From Candidatus Woesearchaeota archaeon (GTDB taxonomy: Archaea; Nanobdellota; Nanobdellia; SCGC-AAA011-G17; UBA489), in NCBI GenBank assembly GCA_018658955.1, contig JABIPM010000046.1, positions 1 through 25,405 on the forward strand: a stretch of 25,405 bases of DNA, written 5' to 3'. A program made the translations under genes and the position numbers. The first letter of the stretch is position 1. Each line of letters begins with the position of its first letter. This document shows, piece after piece, positions 7,872 through 15,830 of this stretch. Below the pieces are notes generated by a model. The model was not told the DNA's origin and ran no database searches. It saw nothing but the letters and a program-made list of their open reading frames with translations.

Positions 7872-8524
7872 AATTTAGTTAAGTCTTCATTAAACAGTTT
7901 TTTAGTTTCAACAGGTTCAGGTTTAAACATATATGCGCGATCCCAATCGAAATACCCGCATCTAAAATTTTCTAAAGAAATCCCAGTTCTTTTACTCAAC
8001 ATTAAAGCATAAAAATAAACTTGTGTATCTGCATATTTTTCCTTATGGGCATTTGGTTTGTAATCCCATACCCATATTTTTCCATCTTCTACTCCCAAAA
8101 CATCTATGTGTCCAGTTAAGGGTTCATTACTTTTGAATATTTTTTCATAATTTGGAATTTCATCACTATTCAACCAAATAGGCACCTCTATTGCCACAGT
8201 GTCATGATCATTTTCTAACATATGTAATTGGACTTTACTATGGTTGCATTTGAATCTTTCAGAGTTAATTTCTAACCCATCTTTTGCAAGTTTACAGACT
8301 CTATGCCCATTAAGTTCTATAGTCTCATGAGAAGTATTAAATTTTAACGCACTCCCTCTTGGGCCACTGCCAAAATAAGAATCAGGACAATTTTCAAACA
8401 TTTTATTCATAAATTTTTCTAATTCTGGAAATTTTTCACCACAAAGAGATTTAATTTTATCCTTATGGGTTCTATAAATATAAATTCCTCCAGGATGTTC
8501 CAACTTTGTATATTTTACCACCAC
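7868..8524 (-). CDS. PD-(D/E)XK (RecB/Cas4-like) nuclease
   Basis: This 218-residue protein starts at GTG (8522-8524); no ATG is available before residue 39. The C-terminal half has the RecB-family nuclease signature: Glu113 (VAIEVP), Asp141 in GHIDVLGVEDG, Asp154 and Lys156 in WVWDYKPNA, and the downstream helix Q168-VYFY172 (the QhxxY motif). The N-terminal half (1-100) is not recognised and lacks the four-cysteine iron-sulfur arrangement of Cas4. It is probably a DNA repair or replication nuclease, consistent with its divergent position next to fen. No CRISPR genes are nearby. Its stop overlaps the stop of the NlpC/P60-like gene by 4 nt. Confidence 0.8.
   Translation of the reverse strand: MVVKYTKLEHPGGIYIYRTHKDKIKSLCGEKFPELEKFMNKMFENCPDSYFGSGPRGSALKFNTSHETIELNGHRVCKLAKDGLEINSERFKCNHSKVQLHMLENDHDTVAIEVPIWLNSDEIPNYEKIFKSNEPLTGHIDVLGVEDGKIWVWDYKPNAHKEKYADTQVYFYALMLSKRTGISLENFRCGYFDWDRAYMFKPEPVETKKLFNEDLTKF
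7898..7903 (+). terminator. Oligo(T) tract downstream of the NlpC/P60-like gene
   Basis: A T6 run about 27 nt beyond the stop lies inside the convergent nuclease gene, where its complement encodes a Lys-Lys pair. It is a weak candidate terminator. Confidence 0.3.
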
Positions 8525-8573
8525 TTTAAGAAATATTAAACAATTTTCATTTTAAAGAGTTTTTATAATAAGG

Positions 8574-8581
8574 TATATAAA
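8574..8581 (+). promoter_or_regulatory. TATA box of the fen operon
   Basis: TATATAAA is centred about 27 bp upstream of the fen ATG, which predicts transcription starting at or within a few bases of the start codon. No Shine-Dalgarno is seen. Confidence 0.7.
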
Positions 8582-8603
8582 TCTCAATACGCTAAGACCC
8601 AAT

Positions 8604-9626
8604 ATGGGTGTTAAAATATCTGATATCATTGAAAAAAACAAGATATCCTTTCAAGAATTAAAAAATAAAAAAATCGCTGTTGATTTTTCCAATGCAGCCT
8701 ATCAATTTCTTACTTCTATAAGGCAAAGAGATGGAACTCCGTTAATGGATGAAAATGGAAACATCACAAGCCATTTACAAGGCATTCTCTCTCGTTCAGC
8801 AAATTTAATTTCTCAAGGAATAAAAGTAGCGTATATCTTAGATGGTCCTCCTCCAGAACTAAAGCTTCAAACTCAACAAAAAAGACATGAATCTAAAATA
8901 ATTGCACAGGAAAAATTTGAAAATGCAAAAGAAAGTGGTGATATGGACTCCATGTTAAAATATTCTAGACAGTTTACAAGATTAACAAAAGAAATGTCTC
9001 AAGAATCAGCAGAATTAATTCGTGCAATGGGAATCCCTGTAATCCAAGCACCTTCAGAAGCAGATGCACAAATTGCACAATGTTGTAAGGCCGGAGATGT
9101 TTGGGCAGGGTCCACCACAGACTTTGATGTATTGCTTCACGGATGCACAAGGGTTGTAACAAATTTAACAATTTCTCAAACTAAAAAAACATCTACTGGT
9201 GCAAGGATAAAGAGTTCTCCAGATTTTATAAATCTTCAAGAATCATTAGATAAATTAGAATTAAATCAAGACCAGTTAATTTCATTAGGAATTCTTGTAG
9301 GGACAGATTACCACAAGGGAATTCACGGAATTGGTCCAAAAAAAGCATTAAAGATTATTAGAGAATATAAAACTCCTAAAAATATATTTGAACAACACCC
9401 CTTACCTGGACAAGACTGGGAAGAAGTATTTGAGTTATTCAAAAACATGAAAGTAGAAAAGAAATATGATTTAGAATGGACAATTCCAAACACTGAAAAA
9501 GTATTAAAAATATTAGTAGACAAACATGGATTTTTAGAATCAAGAGTGATGGCTTCAATAAATAGATTAACTGGAAATACTATTAAAGTTTCTGCAGATC
9601 AAAAAGGATTAGGTGCTTGGATATGA
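8604..9626 (+). CDS. fen: Flap endonuclease FEN-1
   Basis: This 340-residue protein is the full usual length of archaeal FEN-1, the structure-specific nuclease that removes 5' flaps during Okazaki fragment maturation. Metal-binding acids are all present: Asp27 (AVDFSN), Asp80 (ILDGPPPE), Glu152 and Glu154 (SEADAQ), Asp173 and Asp175 (TDFD), and Asp235 (VGTDYHKGIHGIGPKKA, with the helix-hairpin-helix that follows). The C-terminus, QKGLGAWI, is a PIP box for PCNA binding and resembles the QKSLGDF tail of PolB in this window. The start is set by a TATA box 27 bp upstream. It heads an operon with an EamA transporter and trm5; the stop overlaps the next ATG as ATGA. Confidence 0.97.
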   Translation: MGVKISDIIEKNKISFQELKNKKIAVDFSNAAYQFLTSIRQRDGTPLMDENGNITSHLQGILSRSANLISQGIKVAYILDGPPPELKLQTQQKRHESKIIAQEKFENAKESGDMDSMLKYSRQFTRLTKEMSQESAELIRAMGIPVIQAPSEADAQIAQCCKAGDVWAGSTTDFDVLLHGCTRVVTNLTISQTKKTSTGARIKSSPDFINLQESLDKLELNQDQLISLGILVGTDYHKGIHGIGPKKALKIIREYKTPKNIFEQHPLPGQDWEEVFELFKNMKVEKKYDLEWTIPNTEKVLKILVDKHGFLESRVMASINRLTGNTIKVSADQKGLGAWI

Positions 9627-10522
9627 TTGATTGGTATATTTTAATGGCAGGAGTAATTCTCTTATCAGGAATTGGTTCAATTATTGAAAAAAGAACATTA
9701 TTCAAAGAACATGCAATGGAATTTTCTGCAGTATTTTCAATTTTAATATTTTTATTTTCACTTCCATTAATACCTTATCTTAATTTAACATTTTCATCTT
9801 CATTTTGGTTGCCACTATATCTATTATCTATTATTCTCTCTGTGGCATTTTTGTTTGTAGCAAAAGCATCAAGGCATATGGAGCTTTCTTCCTCATCCCC
9901 ATTATTTGCATTTGGTCCAGTAATCACTGCAGGACTAGCATGGCTATTTCTAAAAGAGTCTCTAACATCTGTTCAACTAGGAGGAATAGGTTTGATTTTT
10001 TTAGGTTCATATTTATTAGAGATGAAACCAAAAAAATCATTCATTCAAGAATTAGGAACACCCTTTAAAACAATAATCAAATCTAAGTATATTCACTTTA
10101 TGTTATTTGCAATTTTTTTATATGCGGTTTCAGCAACAATAACTAGATTTTTCTTAAACACTTCTAATCCTTTACACATTGAGCCAATAACTTTATTGTT
10201 CATCATAAACATGTTCGTAGCATTTAATTTATTCGTACTAATCTCAATTTTCCATGACGGATATAGCGGCATCATGCATGGAATTCATTCTGCAGGTGGG
10301 TGGATTGCCCTCATGGCACTAGTTCTTTTAGCAAATAGATTATTACTTTCATATGTAATGGCAATTCCTTCAGCGAAAATTGCATTAGTGATTGCATTTA
10401 GAAGAACTAGTTTGATTATTTCAACTTTCTTTGGCGGAAAGTTATTCCATGATAAACATCTATCTCAAAAAACATTTGCAGCAATGGTGATGGTATTAGG
10501 AGCAATAATCCTAGTAATTTAG
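9623..10522 (+). CDS. EamA/DMT-family membrane transporter
   Basis: This 299-residue protein is highly hydrophobic, with about ten predicted membrane segments in two homologous halves. The first half ends near LGSYLLEMKPKKS (about 130-142) and the second ends LGAIILVI. This is the drug/metabolite transporter (EamA) layout of five plus five helices. The loop GPVITAGLAWLFLKESLT, with a Glu near the end of the segment, is typical of the family. The substrate is not predictable. I chose ATG 9623, which overlaps the fen stop as ATGA, over an in-frame TTG two codons upstream. It lies between fen and trm5 with one base before trm5, so it is co-transcribed with information genes without an obvious functional link. 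Confidence 0.85.
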   Translation: MIDWYILMAGVILLSGIGSIIEKRTLFKEHAMEFSAVFSILIFLFSLPLIPYLNLTFSSSFWLPLYLLSIILSVAFLFVAKASRHMELSSSSPLFAFGPVITAGLAWLFLKESLTSVQLGGIGLIFLGSYLLEMKPKKSFIQELGTPFKTIIKSKYIHFMLFAIFLYAVSATITRFFLNTSNPLHIEPITLLFIINMFVAFNLFVLISIFHDGYSGIMHGIHSAGGWIALMALVLLANRLLLSYVMAIPSAKIALVIAFRRTSLIISTFFGGKLFHDKHLSQKTFAAMVMVLGAIILVI

Positions 10523-10523
10523 T

Positions 10524-11333
10524 ATGGCAAAATTAAATAAAATCCTTTTAGAAGAAAAAATAATCACTAAGAAAGAATTCTGCTTTGTACCTAACTCATT
10601 TGATACGGTCGGTGATATTGCTATTTTTAATGAAATTCCTAAAGAGATTAAGAAAAAAGAAAAGAAAATAGCTCAGAAACTTTTAGAGCTACAAAAAAAC
10701 ATAAAGGTGGTTGTAAAAAAATCAGGAAAATACTCTGGAAGACTTAGAACACCAAAATTAACACATTTAGCAGGTGAAAGAAGAAAGATTACAACACATA
10801 CAGAATCTGGTTGTAAATTCAATTTAGACGTAGAAAAATGCTATTTCTCAACAAGATCCGGAGCAGAAAGACTTAGAATAGCCAAGAAAACTAAAAAGAA
10901 TGAATCTACTCTCGTAATGTTCTCGGGAATTGCCCCCCTTCCATGCATAATCTCAAAACATTCTGATGTAAAAGAAATTCATGCAGTAGAATTAAACAGA
11001 ACAGCATATAAATTTGCAAAAGAAAATATTTTACAGAACAAATTAGAAAATGTATTCTTACATCAAGGAGATGTAAATAAAATATTGCCCTTAATCAAAA
11101 AGAAATTTGACAGAATCATAATGCCTCTACCCAAAACAGCACCTAACTTTTTAGATTTGGCGATAAAACAATTAAAACCTCAAGGAACTATCCACTTATA
11201 CTTATTTGCAAATGAAAAAGAATTCAAAGATCTAAAAAAAGAATATAAACAGAAATTCAAAACAGTCAAATTAACAAAAGCAGGCCACTTTGGTCCTGGA
11301 GTTTTTAGGATTTGTTTAGATTTAAAAAAATAA
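10524..11333 (+). CDS. trm5: Trm5-like tRNA (guanine37-N1) methyltransferase
   Basis: This 269-residue protein is a Rossmann-fold SAM methyltransferase of the archaeal Trm5/Taw group. It has a D2-type start (FDTVGDIAIF, 26-35), the substrate/SAM motif CYFSTRSGAERLRIA with Arg111 (106-120), motif I MFSGIAPLP (132-140), Glu156 in VELN, and the NLP-like motif MPLPKTAPNFL (200-210). Trm5 makes m1G37, which prevents frameshifting; related enzymes act in wyosine synthesis. Most Trm5a/b proteins are about 330 residues and begin with a small D1 domain that contacts the tRNA elbow. This one starts directly at D2, so D1 is missing. It is the third gene after fen and eamA. The exact subtype is uncertain. 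Confidence 0.82.
   Translation: MAKLNKILLEEKIITKKEFCFVPNSFDTVGDIAIFNEIPKEIKKKEKKIAQKLLELQKNIKVVVKKSGKYSGRLRTPKLTHLAGERRKITTHTESGCKFNLDVEKCYFSTRSGAERLRIAKKTKKNESTLVMFSGIAPLPCIISKHSDVKEIHAVELNRTAYKFAKENILQNKLENVFLHQGDVNKILPLIKKKFDRIIMPLPKTAPNFLDLAIKQLKPQGTIHLYLFANEKEFKDLKKEYKQKFKTVKLTKAGHFGPGVFRICLDLKK
11324..11330 (-). terminator. Oligo(T) tract after the HerA-like gene
   Basis: An A7 run on the + strand gives T7 on the minus strand 5-12 nt past the HerA-like stop. It is formed by the last two lysine codons of trm5. Confidence 0.4.
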
Positions 11334-11335
11334 AC

Positions 11336-12649
11336 TTAAAACTTTAATTCTTTTTTAACTTTAATTGCACTTGGTGCTTCTCCACCATGCCAGCTTCTTT
11401 TTGGGTGAATTCTCATAGGATAAATTCTTTCACTATTGTCATCTAGAATGATTGCGCTCCCTTTCAATCTAGGTAAATTATTAATATAACTCTGCAAATC
11501 ACTAAGTAAATAACTTTGCATCATACTATTCAATGCATCAATATCAGATTTAGCAGTTAATCTATGGCTCAATACAATATCACTTTGAGTCAAAACATCT
11601 TTATGGATTTCTCCAGGTTGTTGTGTAACTAAAACCAAACTAACTCCAGGTTGTCTTCCTTCTCGAAGTAACTGCACTAATGCATCTGTTGCAGGGGTTT
11701 TTCCAACACGTGGTAAGAATTCATGAGCCTCATCAATCATAATCCAAACCATCGGCTTTTCTTGCTTATTCTCTTCGTAAAAATAACTATGTTGCCTTTC
11801 AATATCTTCCATCTCTTCTTGTTTTCTAGCACCCATTCGTTCATTCAATAATTTTCTAGAAATCAAACCAATAACTAATCCCTTAATACTCCAATCTCCA
11901 GATGTTCTAGTATAGGCACTAATGTCCAAAACATTAACACTTCCAGGTTTCATCAAATCTTCAATGCTGGTCCCCTTCTTTGCAAATAGTCCCCATTTAT
12001 CTGCAGCTAAAAATCTATTTTCTACTGCCGCCTTAACATGTTTTTCACTTCTAGTATCTTTTTGAATTGCTGAAATTATTTGACTAACTGAAAAATCCTT
12101 ATGTTGTTCCGACAAATCACTAATCATTCTTTCAATCAAAACGCCAATGGGGTCCGTAACCTTAACGCCAAATACATTACACCAATCTGCTGCATCTAAT
12201 TCACTAGTTCTAATGGTAAATGAATAATCTGTAGGTATTCCTGCTTTTTTATATTCTTCAAAATGCCCTTCAGGCGTAAATATGTTGATGTCCAATCCTT
12301 CTCCTTTCAGTCCCCAAAGATCTAATAATTTTTCTTGTCGTTTATTTGGATATTTCATTGTCCAGAAAACACCCATGGTATCAAAAAATAAAACAGTTAT
12401 ATTTTTTTTAACTTCTTCAGGCAGTCTGGCAATTTCTTCAGCCATGACTGATGCAGAATAACTTTTACCTGAACCCCTTTTACCACAGATCATAACTACG
12501 TGCGTTTTAGTGACATCCATAAAAACTTGATTACTCAAAGAAGTAGTTGGTCCCATTTTTACATAGGATTTTCCAAGATAAACAGTTCCTTTATCTCCAA
12601 ATTTACGAATATCCTCTTGATTTCTTCCAACAATTATCTTGTATGCCAC
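11336..12649 (-). CDS. HerA-like hexameric DNA translocase/ATPase
   Basis: This 437-residue protein starts at GTG (12647-12649), with GAGGT about 11 nt upstream. It has Walker A GKRGSGKSYSA (56-66), Walker B VWIMIDEAHEFLP (301-313), a following LLREGRQPGVSLVLVTQQP block (327-345) with a sensor-like Gln and arginine-finger region, and a C-terminal IYPMRIHPKRSW. This is the HerA/FtsK superfamily (COG0433-like). True HerA translocates DNA with the nuclease NurA for end resection, but this protein has only about 50 residues before Walker A, so its HAS barrel is short, and no nurA, mre11 or rad50 is adjacent. It probably belongs to the stand-alone archaeal HerA-like subfamily. It is divergent from htpX and convergent with trm5 (2-nt gap). 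Confidence 0.85.
   Translation of the reverse strand: MAYKIIVGRNQEDIRKFGDKGTVYLGKSYVKMGPTTSLSNQVFMDVTKTHVVMICGKRGSGKSYSASVMAEEIARLPEEVKKNITVLFFDTMGVFWTMKYPNKRQEKLLDLWGLKGEGLDINIFTPEGHFEEYKKAGIPTDYSFTIRTSELDAADWCNVFGVKVTDPIGVLIERMISDLSEQHKDFSVSQIISAIQKDTRSEKHVKAAVENRFLAADKWGLFAKKGTSIEDLMKPGSVNVLDISAYTRTSGDWSIKGLVIGLISRKLLNERMGARKQEEMEDIERQHSYFYEENKQEKPMVWIMIDEAHEFLPRVGKTPATDALVQLLREGRQPGVSLVLVTQQPGEIHKDVLTQSDIVLSHRLTAKSDIDALNSMMQSYLLSDLQSYINNLPRLKGSAIILDDNSERIYPMRIHPKRSWHGGEAPSAIKVKKELKF
11351..11356 (+). terminator. Oligo(T) tract after trm5
   Basis: A T6 run 18 nt beyond the trm5 stop is embedded in the Lys-Lys-Glu codons of the convergent HerA-like gene. It is a candidate terminator for the fen-eamA-trm5 operon. 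Confidence 0.4.
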
Positions 12650-12686
12650 TAAAATATTTCACCTCTAAACAATTTAAACTCATTAA

Positions 12687-12694
12687 TTTATAAA
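12687..12694 (-). promoter_or_regulatory. TATA box of the HerA-like gene
   Basis: On the minus strand TTTATAAA lies about 42 bp upstream of the GTG start. This predicts a leader of about 15 nt with GAGGT close to its beginning. Confidence 0.5.
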
Positions 12695-12712
12695 AACCTT
12701 TCTTACCCATAA

Positions 12713-12720
12713 TTATATAA
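12713..12720 (+). promoter_or_regulatory. TATA box of htpX
   Basis: TTATATAA is centred 27 bp upstream of the htpX ATG, consistent with a leaderless transcript. Confidence 0.65.
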
Positions 12721-12743
12721 AATTGAACAGATAATTCAAGAAT

Positions 12744-13592
12744 ATGATATTCAATAGACTTAAGACGTTTTTACTCTTAATTTCATTATCTGGGTTGATA
12801 TTAGCAATAGGGCAGATATTTGGAGGTTCTACAGGGCTAGCATTTGCATTTATTTTAGCAATTGGTATGAATTTTTTCTCATACTTTCTTTCACACAAGT
12901 TAGTTTTGAAAATGTATAAGGCCCAACCAATTTCAAAATCACAAGCACCAGGAATTCATAAAATAGTTGAATCTATTGCAAGAAAAGCAGGAATTCCTAA
13001 ACCTAAGATTTACTTAATTCCTAGTGAAGCTCCAAATGCATTCGCAACAGGAAGGAATCCAAAAAATGCAGTAGTGGCAGTAACTAATGGGATAGTAAAT
13101 ATTCTTTCAAAAAAAGAATTAGAGGGAGTTCTTGCACATGAAATTGGACATGTAAAAAATAGAGATATATTAGTTTCAACAATAGCAGCAACATTGGCAA
13201 CAGTTATCATGTATGTTTCTTCAATGGCTAGATTTGCAATGTTCTTCGGAGGAGGAAGAGATTCAGAAGGAAACTCAAATATTGTTCAATTATTAGTATT
13301 GGCAATCGTTGCCCCAATAGCAGCAATGATAATTCAATTTGCAATTTCACGTTCAAGAGAGTTCATGGCAGATGAAACTGCGGCAAAGTTAACAAAAGAG
13401 CCAAAACATTTAGCAACTGCATTACAAAAATTAGAAGATTATTCTAAAAAAATCCCATTAAAATTAGGAAATAAATCTACCTCCTCTTTATTTATAGTTA
13501 ATCCTTTCAGTGGAGCAAAAGCACTAAGTTTATTTTCTACACATCCCTCAACACAAGATAGAATAAACAGATTAAATTCTTTTAAATTTTAA
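12744..13592 (+). CDS. htpX: HtpX-like M48 membrane zinc metalloprotease
   Basis: This 282-residue protein is an integral membrane protease of the HtpX family, involved in membrane-protein quality control. Two N-terminal membrane segments (about 7-24 and 32-50) precede the catalytic domain. The zinc motif is HEIGH (132-136), and the third ligand is Glu206 in SRSREFMAD. Also typical are NAFATGRNPKNAVVAVTNG (98-116) and the C-terminal STHPSTQDRI. Two further hydrophobic segments (about 145-168 and 180-201) lie between the two zinc motifs. The start is fixed by a TATA box 27 bp upstream. The stop is one base from that of the convergent rfcL. Confidence 0.95.
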   Translation: MIFNRLKTFLLLISLSGLILAIGQIFGGSTGLAFAFILAIGMNFFSYFLSHKLVLKMYKAQPISKSQAPGIHKIVESIARKAGIPKPKIYLIPSEAPNAFATGRNPKNAVVAVTNGIVNILSKKELEGVLAHEIGHVKNRDILVSTIAATLATVIMYVSSMARFAMFFGGGRDSEGNSNIVQLLVLAIVAPIAAMIIQFAISRSREFMADETAAKLTKEPKHLATALQKLEDYSKKIPLKLGNKSTSSLFIVNPFSGAKALSLFSTHPSTQDRINRLNSFKF

Positions 13593-13593
13593 T

Positions 13594-14763
13594 TTACTTT
13601 GTTAACCATTCAACTTCTTCAGGACTTAACCCTAAATCTGGAAGTCTTCCATTTCTAGCCATTAATTTCAAATAAGGCAAATGTTTCTTAACGAACCCTT
13701 TTTTAGAACTATGCATCTTTCCAGCAAGTTTATCACAAATACTTTTACGTTTCATTGTTTTCATATTGTTCAGCCATATCTTCAAAGGCCTATCGCTTCT
13801 TTTGTAGGGTACAAATCCTTTCTTATTGTCTTTCTTAGAAAAAGCAACACCATAACTTAACAAATTATAAACATAAACTAAATATCTCCAATGTTGCCAC
13901 CTCATAATTCTTCTATTGAAAATGTCTGCCTTACTCAAAGACATATACGCATTATACAATTCTTCATCACTATACTCTGCAGGAATATTCTGTTCCAACC
14001 ATAACATTATTTCTTTATGGTCCTCCTTAAGATTGTTATAAACTCCAGAAACATTTTCCCATTTCCTACTCTTAAAAACAAGCCTCAAAGCATCTAATAT
14101 TGTTCCTTCTCTCTCTCTTTCATTATCTTCAGCTTCTTCAGCCAACTCAATTTTACCTAAAATAGAATGAACTTGCAAATCATTAATCGCACCCCTAATA
14201 TCTCCTCCAACTCGTCTAGCTATTGTTTTTAGATCATCTTCTTCATAGGGAACATTCTCCCCCTCACAAACTTTTTTCAGAACGGTAACTATTCTTCCTG
14301 TTTCTACAGCATTAAACTCAATAACTTTAGATTTTTTCCTAGTTGCAGCCAACTTCTTTGTAAATGGATCTTCTGCAGTCATAATTACAGGAAACTTATT
14401 TTTTCCGAGAAGTTTATTCAAAAATAATAATCCCCCTCTATCTTCTCTACCAGAAATTCCATTCAATTCATCAATTAAAATTAATTTTTTTCTCTTAAAC
14501 AAACTTTGTTGTTGTAAACTTCCGCCAATAACTCTTCTAATATTTTCACTATCTCTAAAGTCTGAGGCATTCATCTCAATTAATTCAAAATCTTTTTCTT
14601 TAGCAATCATTTCAATTGCACTGGTTTTTCCTGACCCTGTAGGTCCATGTATTAAAGCAACACCTTTAGCATCAATAATTTCCATTAATTTTTTTAAAGA
14701 ACTAGGGTCTACAGCTAAGTCTTCGATAGATTCAGCTTTATATTTTTCACACCAAGGTTTCAT
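13594..14763 (-). CDS. rfcL: Replication factor C large subunit (short form)
   Basis: This 389-residue AAA+ protein is one part of the clamp loader that opens PCNA and places it on primed DNA. The N-terminus, KPWCEKYKAESIEDL, is typical. Walker A is GPTGSGKT (40-47) and Walker B is LILIDEL (94-100). The RFC collar follows. It lacks the arginine-finger SRC motif, as expected for large subunits. It is shorter than many archaeal RfcL proteins (often 450-500 residues). It ends in SPEEVEWLTK with no charged tail and no PIP box, which other archaeal RfcL proteins carry at the C-terminus. Its ATG overlaps the rfcS stop as ATGA, so both subunits are coupled. Confidence 0.94.
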   Translation of the reverse strand: MKPWCEKYKAESIEDLAVDPSSLKKLMEIIDAKGVALIHGPTGSGKTSAIEMIAKEKDFELIEMNASDFRDSENIRRVIGGSLQQQSLFKRKKLILIDELNGISGREDRGGLLFLNKLLGKNKFPVIMTAEDPFTKKLAATRKKSKVIEFNAVETGRIVTVLKKVCEGENVPYEEDDLKTIARRVGGDIRGAINDLQVHSILGKIELAEEAEDNEREREGTILDALRLVFKSRKWENVSGVYNNLKEDHKEIMLWLEQNIPAEYSDEELYNAYMSLSKADIFNRRIMRWQHWRYLVYVYNLLSYGVAFSKKDNKKGFVPYKRSDRPLKIWLNNMKTMKRKSICDKLAGKMHSSKKGFVKKHLPYLKLMARNGRLPDLGLSPEEVEWLTK

Positions 14764-15719
14764 TTTTTAAAAAGACCAAAACTAGCAAGCATAGCCTCAA
14801 GTTGTATGAATTCATCACTTCCTTCAACTAATCTAAATTCTGTCTCGCCACATTTTTCGATCATCTTTAACTTAACCTCACTCTCAAGATCCAATCTCAA
14901 AATTTCAGATTGTATTTGTTTGATGATGTCCATACCACTCAAACCATTATTTAACATAATCTTCAGCAATTTTTCTCTAGCTTCTACAAACTTTCCATCA
15001 ATAGCCATTAACAAAACAATGTCTAAATCTTTAGGCTTAACAAAATTATTAACTTCATACACAGCTTCTTTATCAATTGTATCTCCTACAACAGAACAAC
15101 TCTGCATTGTATTCACAACACGTCTAACATCTCCGCCACTAACATCAAACAATGCTTCCCTTGCATCATCAGTAACTTTCAAGTTTTCAGCACTCGCAAT
15201 GCTATCTACTAATTCTGCAATATCTTCTTTCAGTAATGGTTTGAATCTAAACACTGCACATCTACTTTGAATTGGATCAATTAGTTTACTAGAGTAATTA
15301 CAACTTAAAACAAACCTTGCAGTTCCAGAATAAGTTTCCATAGTTCTTCTCAATGCTTGCTGAGCTTCCTTAGTCAAACTATCACATTCATCAAGATAAA
15401 TTATCTTTGGTAAATTAGTATCTACTGCTTTAGTTCTAGCAAAGTCTTTAATTTTATTTCTAATAACATCTATTCCTCTCTCATCACTAGCATTAGTTTC
15501 TAAAAAATTACTTCTCCAATTATCTCCAAAAAGTTCCTTAGCAATTACTAAAGAAAGAGTAGTTTTCCCTATTCCTGCAGGTCCAGCCAATAACAAATGA
15601 GGCATATTTCCTTTTTCTACAAAAGCTTTAACCTTCTTAACAATCTTTTTATGACCATAAACTTCAGAAAATTTATTAGGCCTATACTTTTCAGTCCAGA
15701 TCTTTAGAGAATCTTCCAT
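14760..15719 (-). CDS. rfcS: Replication factor C small subunit
   Basis: This 319-residue protein is the AAA+ small subunit of the clamp loader. From the chosen ATG (15717-15719) it reads MEDSLKIWTEKYRPNKFSEV, the standard beginning. Walker A is GPAGIGKT (about 46-53), Walker B is IIYLDECD, and the SRC motif is IQSRCAVFRF, which supplies the arginine finger to the neighbouring subunit. An in-frame TTG three codons upstream is possible, but a TATA element centred 27 bp before the ATG places transcription start at the ATG. It is the first gene of rfcS-rfcL and is divergent from ileS. No intein is present, although intein insertion is known in this gene in other archaea. Confidence 0.96.
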   Translation of the reverse strand: MEDSLKIWTEKYRPNKFSEVYGHKKIVKKVKAFVEKGNMPHLLLAGPAGIGKTTLSLVIAKELFGDNWRSNFLETNASDERGIDVIRNKIKDFARTKAVDTNLPKIIYLDECDSLTKEAQQALRRTMETYSGTARFVLSCNYSSKLIDPIQSRCAVFRFKPLLKEDIAELVDSIASAENLKVTDDAREALFDVSGGDVRRVVNTMQSCSVVGDTIDKEAVYEVNNFVKPKDLDIVLLMAIDGKFVEAREKLLKIMLNNGLSGMDIIKQIQSEILRLDLESEVKLKMIEKCGETEFRLVEGSDEFIQLEAMLASFGLFKK

Positions 15720-15740
15720 AAAAATCAATTAGAGATATAA

Positions 15741-15750
15741 TCTTTATAAG
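15741..15750 (-). promoter_or_regulatory. TATA box of rfcS-rfcL
   Basis: On the minus strand CTTATAAAGA is centred about 27 bp upstream of the ATG at 15719. It decides the start in favour of this ATG over the upstream TTG. Confidence 0.6.
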
Positions 15751-15794
15751 TTTTATTGGCTTAGAGGTTAAAATATCAAAAGCTCTGAACATAA

Positions 15795-15804
15795 TATATA
15801 TAAA
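15795..15804 (+). promoter_or_regulatory. TATA box of ileS
   Basis: TATATATAAA is centred about 31 bp upstream of the ATG, predicting a leader of only a few bases. Confidence 0.65.
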
Positions 15805-15830
15805 TCACTTATTAGCTCCTATTCTTTAAC

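Noticed and set aside
7868..8524. Cas4 and a CRISPR link for the PD-(D/E)XK nuclease.
   Set aside because: There is no Fe-S cysteine pattern, no cas gene and no repeat array in the window.
9617..9622. TTG start for the EamA transporter.
   Set aside because: ATG 9623 gives the usual ATGA overlap with fen.
14806..15270. A 154-residue + strand open frame opposite rfcS.
   Set aside because: Its Ser/Asn/Leu-rich translation is the complement of conserved RFC codons; it has no motif or promoter.
15720..15728. TTG start for rfcS, three codons upstream of the chosen ATG.
   Set aside because: The TATA element is too close to it, and the conserved protein sequence begins at the ATG.
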